Below are positions 58,579-64,000 of a DNA stretch of 64,000 nt, one piece after another. The translations under genes and the position numbers were made by a program. Origin of the DNA: Angiostrongylus vasorum (lineage: Eukaryota; Nematoda; Chromadorea; Rhabditida; Metastrongylidae). The stretch lies in contig JADANN010000188.1 of the NCBI GenBank assembly GCA_018806985.1, forward strand, positions 248,001 to 312,000, given 5' to 3'. How positions within the stretch are numbered: the first letter of the stretch is position 1; the number at the start of each line of letters is the position of its first letter. The notes beneath the pieces were generated by a model that made no database searches, was not told where the DNA came from, and was given only the letters and a program-made list of their open reading frames with translations.

Positions 58579-59965
58579 TTAAACCGGCTTATTCCGTTTG
58601 AAACACAAGCTACTTCGGACAAACTCGCGATCTTTTTGAAACGTACTCAATATTCTGCCGTTCAGCATTTTCTCCACTTCAACTCTTTGATTCGCAGAGA
58701 GGTGTTGCTCAGTCACAAAACGCTGATAGCAGAAACTGAGCGATGCGAACAACAGAACGGTAACTAGTTGTACGGAAAGAACCATGTACACAACCTGCTC
58801 GGACTGTAAGTAATGAATGGTTAAGATGATCAAACAACCTAACATCTTGAACCAAAACAGCCTTTTTATTAAAACATCTTTTCATTGGATTATACTGGAA
58901 CTAGAAAAGAAAAATACCGTCCAAAGGTCATCATCAGGTGGCGAATACCGATGAAGCCCAGTTGGTTGAGAATTGCACTTTTCATGACCTGTTCCTTCTG
59001 CACCTCTCGTGAATTGACCGACTGTCATCTTCGATGCAGTGAAACGCATAGAGGAAAGCCAATAAGATAAAGTATCTACTTCCTTGCGTAGAAGTGCGAC
59101 CTAAAAACAAATTTTTAAAAAGAAATAGATCACGACACGCACAGTCTCACGAAACAAATATCCAAATCAGAAGAAGACCAGAACGATCATGTCGACCTAG
59201 AACTGATTGTTTAGAAAGAGAAAAGCAGAATACTGAATAAAAAATGCAATTACCCACCTTATTAGCAAGCGTTTCATTTACACGTGCATATATTGCTTCA
59301 ACTGCTTCATCCACTATTTCCTTTACTTGTCTCATACGTCTCTGATGCTCATCACTTTGCGCGACATATTGCCGACTAAGCTCGCTGAGGTATTCACTTG
59401 ACAGTGACATGTTTAATTCAAGAGCAGCGATGCGTTTGTTGAGCTTCATAAACACAGACTCCTAAGATAAACGATATTCATGATCATTAAGTTGAATTAT
59501 ATTAAGAGAATAGAATGAAAATAATAAGATATATTGTAATTGGTAAAGCCAGTTCCCCGTTTAAAAAAAATACAGAACCTTGTGCGTTGTTGAGGATGCA
59601 GGCCACGCTTCAGAAGGGATGGAATGCATGGTCGGCAAAGTGAGCCTTTGTTGCTGGTGCTGCTCATCCGACGTAACCTTTAGGTGGAATTATCTTCAAT
59701 ACGAATGGCAAAAAAATAAAAACATAAAACAACCTTGCAGAAGATAAACACTGTACCTTCACATGGTCAGATTCTAATAATGGCCGATTTCCTTTTAGGA
59801 AAGATCGGCAAGCACGCAGATATCTCCTTCTTATGTAAGCGATTCGACATCTTCTGGAGCGACTAGATGACGATAATTCACGCGATATCGCAGGCATTGA
59901 TGCAGAAATACGTGTTTCTTCCTTTCTGTATAATGGGTACTTCAAACACACAGCGTTAAATGTAC

Positions 59966-60009
<44 letters not shown>

Positions 60010-61888
60010 TGTATATACAAATACGAAGCATGTAATATATACATATATATATGGATGTGGGACTTGGGACTTGCCGTTTTCCACTGTCTATAGGCACGTT
60101 CCAAACAAAAGCTCGACAAAATTGACTAGGATAAATATAATAGGCATCCTTTGGACAGAAATAACATGCTATGAATGGATTCGCCATTTTGAACTTCCTG
60201 AAAATTTCAAACAATTCCGATATTTCACTAACAACACATAAAAAATTCTGCAAAAGTGGAAAAACTATTCACCTAGTACCGCTAGAATTAACATGCATCT
60301 TTCCTCCAAAGTTATTATCTGCAACGTTCACAAACTTGTTAATCAAGGGACCACCATCTTCGCCAACTACTTCGAGGAGAGTAGGATTTGATTCCAAATT
60401 TTTTTCGCCTATCCCAGATGCAAAAGTAGATTCCTTGGGAATAGCAGTTTCCTGAATCGGCGATAAAGAGCTCGTAGTAGTGATGTCAACTGCTTCGGTC
60501 GATGTTATATTAGGTTTAGTATGTGCTACTGTTCCTATGTTATTCCGCACATGAACAACAGAAGCAGCTTCAGCCTGAAAATTGAATAGAAGCATATCGC
60601 AATAAGTATAGGAACAAAATTTATTGGAAGAAACGATAGCAACGTAAGCAGAAACCTCAGCTTCATATTCATCTATCATTGATATTCCAAGGGCCTTAAG
60701 AACTGACAGCGTACAATAGTGCTCGTTTCCATAGTGAGAGAGAAGTTCCACCTACAAAAATAAAAAGTATGAAGTACTCATTTCCTCATTGAACAGATCG
60801 AACAGTTCATATTATGTAAAACATTAGTTTGAAATCGGATGCTTTGGAATCGAAAAGTTCCACTTTTTTATCGTCCAACAACGATAAACCGCTCTTTTGA
60901 ACTTATAAACAAAAAAGGAATACTTTGGAAACAAGAAAGACGCTGAATGCTCTGCTTTACAGAGCGTCGAGAAAAACATACCTTCATGAATTTAACATAA
61001 ATACCATTTGAGGGAATCGAGAACTGCTGAATCTGACGAGAATCTATAGCAGTTAATTCCGTGATTAGCTGCCATTCTCCGGTAGGGAACCTCTCCGCGG
61101 ACCACAGGCGTATTGTTCGCGGACCGGAGGAGAATAATTCGTAATTAGCTAATTCTATGGCGCGTAGCTGAAAGTACGGAACTACGAATGGACTTTCTAG
61201 TATTGGAAATAATGACCTAAATATGCAGAAGCCACATCAGAGCACCAGAGCTACAGGGCAGAACAATCTGCCCAAAACGACATACCTGCACAGTTTCACA
61301 CAGCTCAATGATTACAAATTTGTACGCAGCATTTTCACAAGGATTCCGCATGTACTCATCCTTTTCTTTCTCATTGAGGATAGCTTTTGTATTCTCAGCT
61401 TCAGCATTACTATGTAATACTTTAGCACCGCATTCCTTACTGGCGTAATTACGAGTCGCTGCAGATGATGGAGGTAACTGCTGAGATGTAACGCTAGCCA
61501 AGCCTATTTCAGAAAGGGGTGAAGGCGACTTCCTATGATCTTGCTTCAGTTTTTCTTTCGTCCATTCATCAAAAGTCGCTATTGGAGGATGAGACTCCTC
61601 CGGCAGCTTCCGATTAGAGCATTCTCCATCAGCAGTACTCGATAAGAGAACGGACGTTGTAGGTCGCAGTGAGACTGGAACTGTCAGGTTGTTAGTACAG
61701 TTGCCGGAAAAACTCGCTCCATGTGTAAAAGTTGACTTTGTGGCGCCAGTTCCCAATGAAAGTTTGTGGTCGAATTGTAAGGCGACTTCATTGGGGCATG
61801 AGGTACTCAATAAACTAAAGCGTATAACGCTTTCGGAAAAAAGAATGTTGAAACAGACGTTAATCCAAATATAGAGTATTACATACAT
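58579..61888 (-). CDS. SUCO: SUN domain-containing ossification factor family (SUCO/SLP1)
   Basis: An ER-membrane protein with a luminal SUN-like (SLP1) domain; yeast Slp1 works with Emp65 to protect soluble ER proteins. Exons on the minus strand: 61888-61286, 61167-60982, 60751-60656, 60574-60273, 59925-59757, 59677-59579, 59461-59258, 59100-58918, 58803-58579; phases agree, 688 residues. It shows a hydrophobic N terminus ([17 protein letters not shown]), [13 protein letters not shown], and the SUN-like domain from [12 protein letters not shown] through [39 protein letters not shown] and [21 protein letters not shown] low-complexity acidic region follows, then the hallmark coiled coil [21 protein letters not shown] single C-terminal membrane segment lies in [19 protein letters not shown]. 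The start is uncertain: an acceptor-like tacgctttag lies inside exon 1, and a SINE-C begins 16 bases upstream. Confidence 0.88.
59968..60055. repeat. (TA)n microsatellite
   Basis: tatata and catata runs in the SUCO intron between 59925 and 60273. The YIYIYI peptides on either strand are artefacts. Confidence 0.9.
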
Positions 61889-61904
61889 AGTTATACATTT
61901 TGTT

Positions 61905-62275
61905 TTTTTATATGACCCGTCTTCAGGTCTACTCTGCGGATTCCAGCACTTCTTACATCCGATTCGTTTTCTCGCATCCATTATCCACGAGGATCCTCCA
62001 ACTTTTAGGTGTGGCTTCGGCTAGTGCTTGAGGACTTTCATTTCTTCTTGAATGTCGTAGAATGCTGGTCGTTCTCCCTGTAGTCCTGAGACAGTCGGGC
62101 TGGAGCGTTCTCGAATGGATGGCAGACAGCGATTTTTTTTTCCGGAGAAGTCCGATACCAATTCCCCAACAATGGAGGGATGAGAGGCTTGGCTGACCCG
62201 GAGTGGAATCGAGCTAGCACCATGCTCGTGATAACCGACATCACTACCACTGTGCTACCCGCTCCTGTATACATT
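61905..62275 (-). repeat. SINE-C copy next to SUCO
   Basis: Minus orientation and near full length: A-box-like tagcacagtggtagtgatg, B-box region gctcgattcc, body and gcagagtagacctgaagacg tail, ending in an A/T-rich run just before the SUCO start. Confidence 0.78.
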
Positions 62276-62279
62276 TATA

Positions 62280-62287
62280 CACGTGTG

Positions 62288-62322
<35 letters not shown>

Positions 62323-62325
62323 GCA
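62280..62325. repeat. (TA)n microsatellite
   Basis: tatatatacatata-type units after the SINE-C head. Confidence 0.85.
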
Positions 62326-62349
62326 AATATAATAGCAGTGAATTGTGAG

Positions 62350-62440
62350 ACTCACCCACGGTTGCTAAAGTAACCGCTGAGCACGGATCTAAATCCGTCT
62401 GCAAAGCAGACGTTACCGCCAGTTATGGGACACAGGAAAA
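62350..62440. repeat. Short dispersed repeat, second copy
   Basis: ttgctaaagtaaccgctgag, gtctgcaaagcagac and cagttatggga match 54620-54705. The block gtctgcaaagcagac is itself nearly palindromic. Confidence 0.5.
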
Positions 62441-62784
62441 CAAATATATAAGTTAGAAGAACTCCTGCGCGCCATTGGTGAATCATACCGACAATGGCTT
62501 GACTAGTCAGACATTCACCTAAACTATTCTTCGACAAGAAGATCCCCTATGGAAGATCCGGAAAAGGAGAGCTTCGGAGAAAAACCGACTAACAACGAAA
62601 CATTAGCTGAAACACCATGTAGAATCTATAATCACACAAAAGAATAGTTACTAATCAAAACAATTCCAACACACGATTTTTTTCCCTTTTTGCATACGGA
62701 AAGTATCCAAAAACTATGCTATGTGAATACGAACGGTTTCAAAATTAAAGTGACTGTTAAAAACATTGCTGATGAGAATTATCA
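62441..62784. other. Unassigned sequence
   Basis: Nothing recognised. Confidence 0.4.
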
Positions 62785-63025
62785 GGTCTGATACCAAGAT
62801 CGACCACCGTCCTGGTATCGAACTAGACGCATGCTGGCGAATTTCCCTCAGATCCACAAGGGCGGCAACTGCCTGTGGTGGTGACGACCTGGGGCAGACT
62901 ATTGCCTGATTGACCTCGGGGCACCAGGGAAACACTATGGCTAAACCAGCACAACTACGAAAAATGGATTATATGGTAGGGCCCGCAAAACCAGTGAGGA
63001 TGGGCCGTCCAAGTAACAGGTAAGT
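62785..63025 (-). repeat. Rep1 copy 6, 3'-truncated
   Basis: Minus strand: ttacttggacggcccatcct, then gaggtcaatcaggcaatag and ataccaggacggtggtcgat. The hairpin's second arm is changed to tcttggtat. The block after it is missing. Confidence 0.7.
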
Positions 63026-64000
63026 AACAAGCTGATGAAAAATCACACTAAAGTGGATTGCCGATAAATTCTCGACTGAAAACTTTAATGAGAAAAAGGC
63101 AGCAACCGAAGACATGACACTGTAAAACTTCTGAACATAGCAACTTACAAATTAACCACAACGTTGCTATGCAGTAACTGTTATTAGTATATAGTTGAGT
63201 TTTTATTCATGTTGGTACTGCAGGATCGCACTGATTTCGTGAAATAAAATAAAAGGTATCAGATACCATCTTAGATCATGAGTACACCAGCACATCTCGA
63301 AGAAACGAAAACAGTAACATGGCCTAAGGGATAAATCGAATAAAATATCATTAAACGATGAACGCTGTTGCAGTTTGGTCACGTAACCATCCAGCGTACC
63401 CTAACGAGAAATTCATGAAAAACTAAGTTCTCAGACGATCTAAATGAGGACGTTAGCACTTATTTAAGCAAACAACATACGTTGACAGCCATAGGAACCA
63501 AGAAGAAGTATGAATGAAAAGACATCGAGCGTAGAAACTGGGTGTGTTTGGCCAGACAGATGATTCCTAGCGATGGCGCGCGCACCTTACGTGGCGCGCG
63601 TTCAGCACCCCGTTGAAATGATGCAACACGGAGAACCTCACATTCGGTTGGTACATGTGAAATGTCTGACTTTATTATTCTACTTTTTCCATGCAACTTT
63701 TAGATAAAAATTTTGCTCCTTGTGTACGTTTAATATAAACTTTTGAAGCACAAAGTCCTCTCCTTCTATAGCAGGTATTGGTTTTTCTCCAGACTTATTA
63801 TTTTCATATTTTTTATAGGCTTTAACTTTAGTATGAATGAACGTGATATTCGTTTTTTTACGAGTGGGAGAGGTGAAATAGTGGCGCGGCAGGAGCTGGG
63901 AGTATCATCAAGTTTGTGGTGAAGGTGGTGTTGGTGAATTAACAGTGTGAACATGGTTCCGGAAATTTCGATCTGGTCATTTCGACCTCGAAGATAAGGA
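63026..64000. other. Unassigned sequence to the window end
   Basis: Could hold an upstream non-coding exon or promoter of SUCO, but no start or exon was identified. Confidence 0.4.

Noticed and set aside
62038..62274. Small secreted protein frame
   Set aside because: It is SINE-C sequence.

Overview
This window looks like nuclear DNA of a parasitic clade V (strongylid, hookworm-like) nematode. The genes are split by many short introns with tttcag-type 3' splice sites. Most have a likely spliced-leader acceptor a few bases upstream of the ATG, and the proteins resemble Caenorhabditis orthologues. The spaces between genes are packed with decayed RTE-type LINEs, Penelope-like elements (PLEs), mariner pieces and tRNA-headed SINEs. 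The species is not fixed by the sequence; strongylid is an inference.

Six protein genes can be assembled exon by exon. They are rpl-19 (10464-12464, +), condensin II subunit NCAPD3/hcp-6 (18897-30868, +), complex I subunit NDUFS2 (31458-34216, +), the small ER protein SERP1/RAMP4 (35029-35501, -), mitochondrial MTERF3 (37023-40144, +) and a SUCO/SLP1-type SUN-domain ER membrane protein (58579-61888, -). Two further reading frames (18461-18694 and 57800-58066, both -) may be exons but were not recognised. The genes are housekeeping functions: translation, chromosome condensation, respiration, mitochondrial expression and secretory-pathway membrane proteins. No pathway links them, but NCAPD3 and NDUFS2 are spaced like a trans-spliced operon.

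Layout: 1-10.4 kb is repeats only (SINEs, RTE on both strands, a PLE with a nested SINE). 10.4-12.5 kb is rpl-19. 12.5-18.9 kb is repeats, including a head-to-head RTE pair. 18.9-40.1 kb is the gene-rich core. 40.2-42.0 kb is a foldback array. 42-58.5 kb is a transposon graveyard (PLE, mariner, at least six SINE copies). 58.6-61.9 kb is SUCO. 61.9-64 kb is SINE, microsatellite and unassigned sequence.

The most unusual signals are a repeated hammerhead-like motif at PLE termini, a foldback made of two such termini inside a mariner remnant, several tRNA-headed SINE families with exact target-site duplications, and the alternating-orientation array at 40.2-42.0 kb. Repeat boundaries are read by eye and are good to tens of bases unless a target-site duplication is given.
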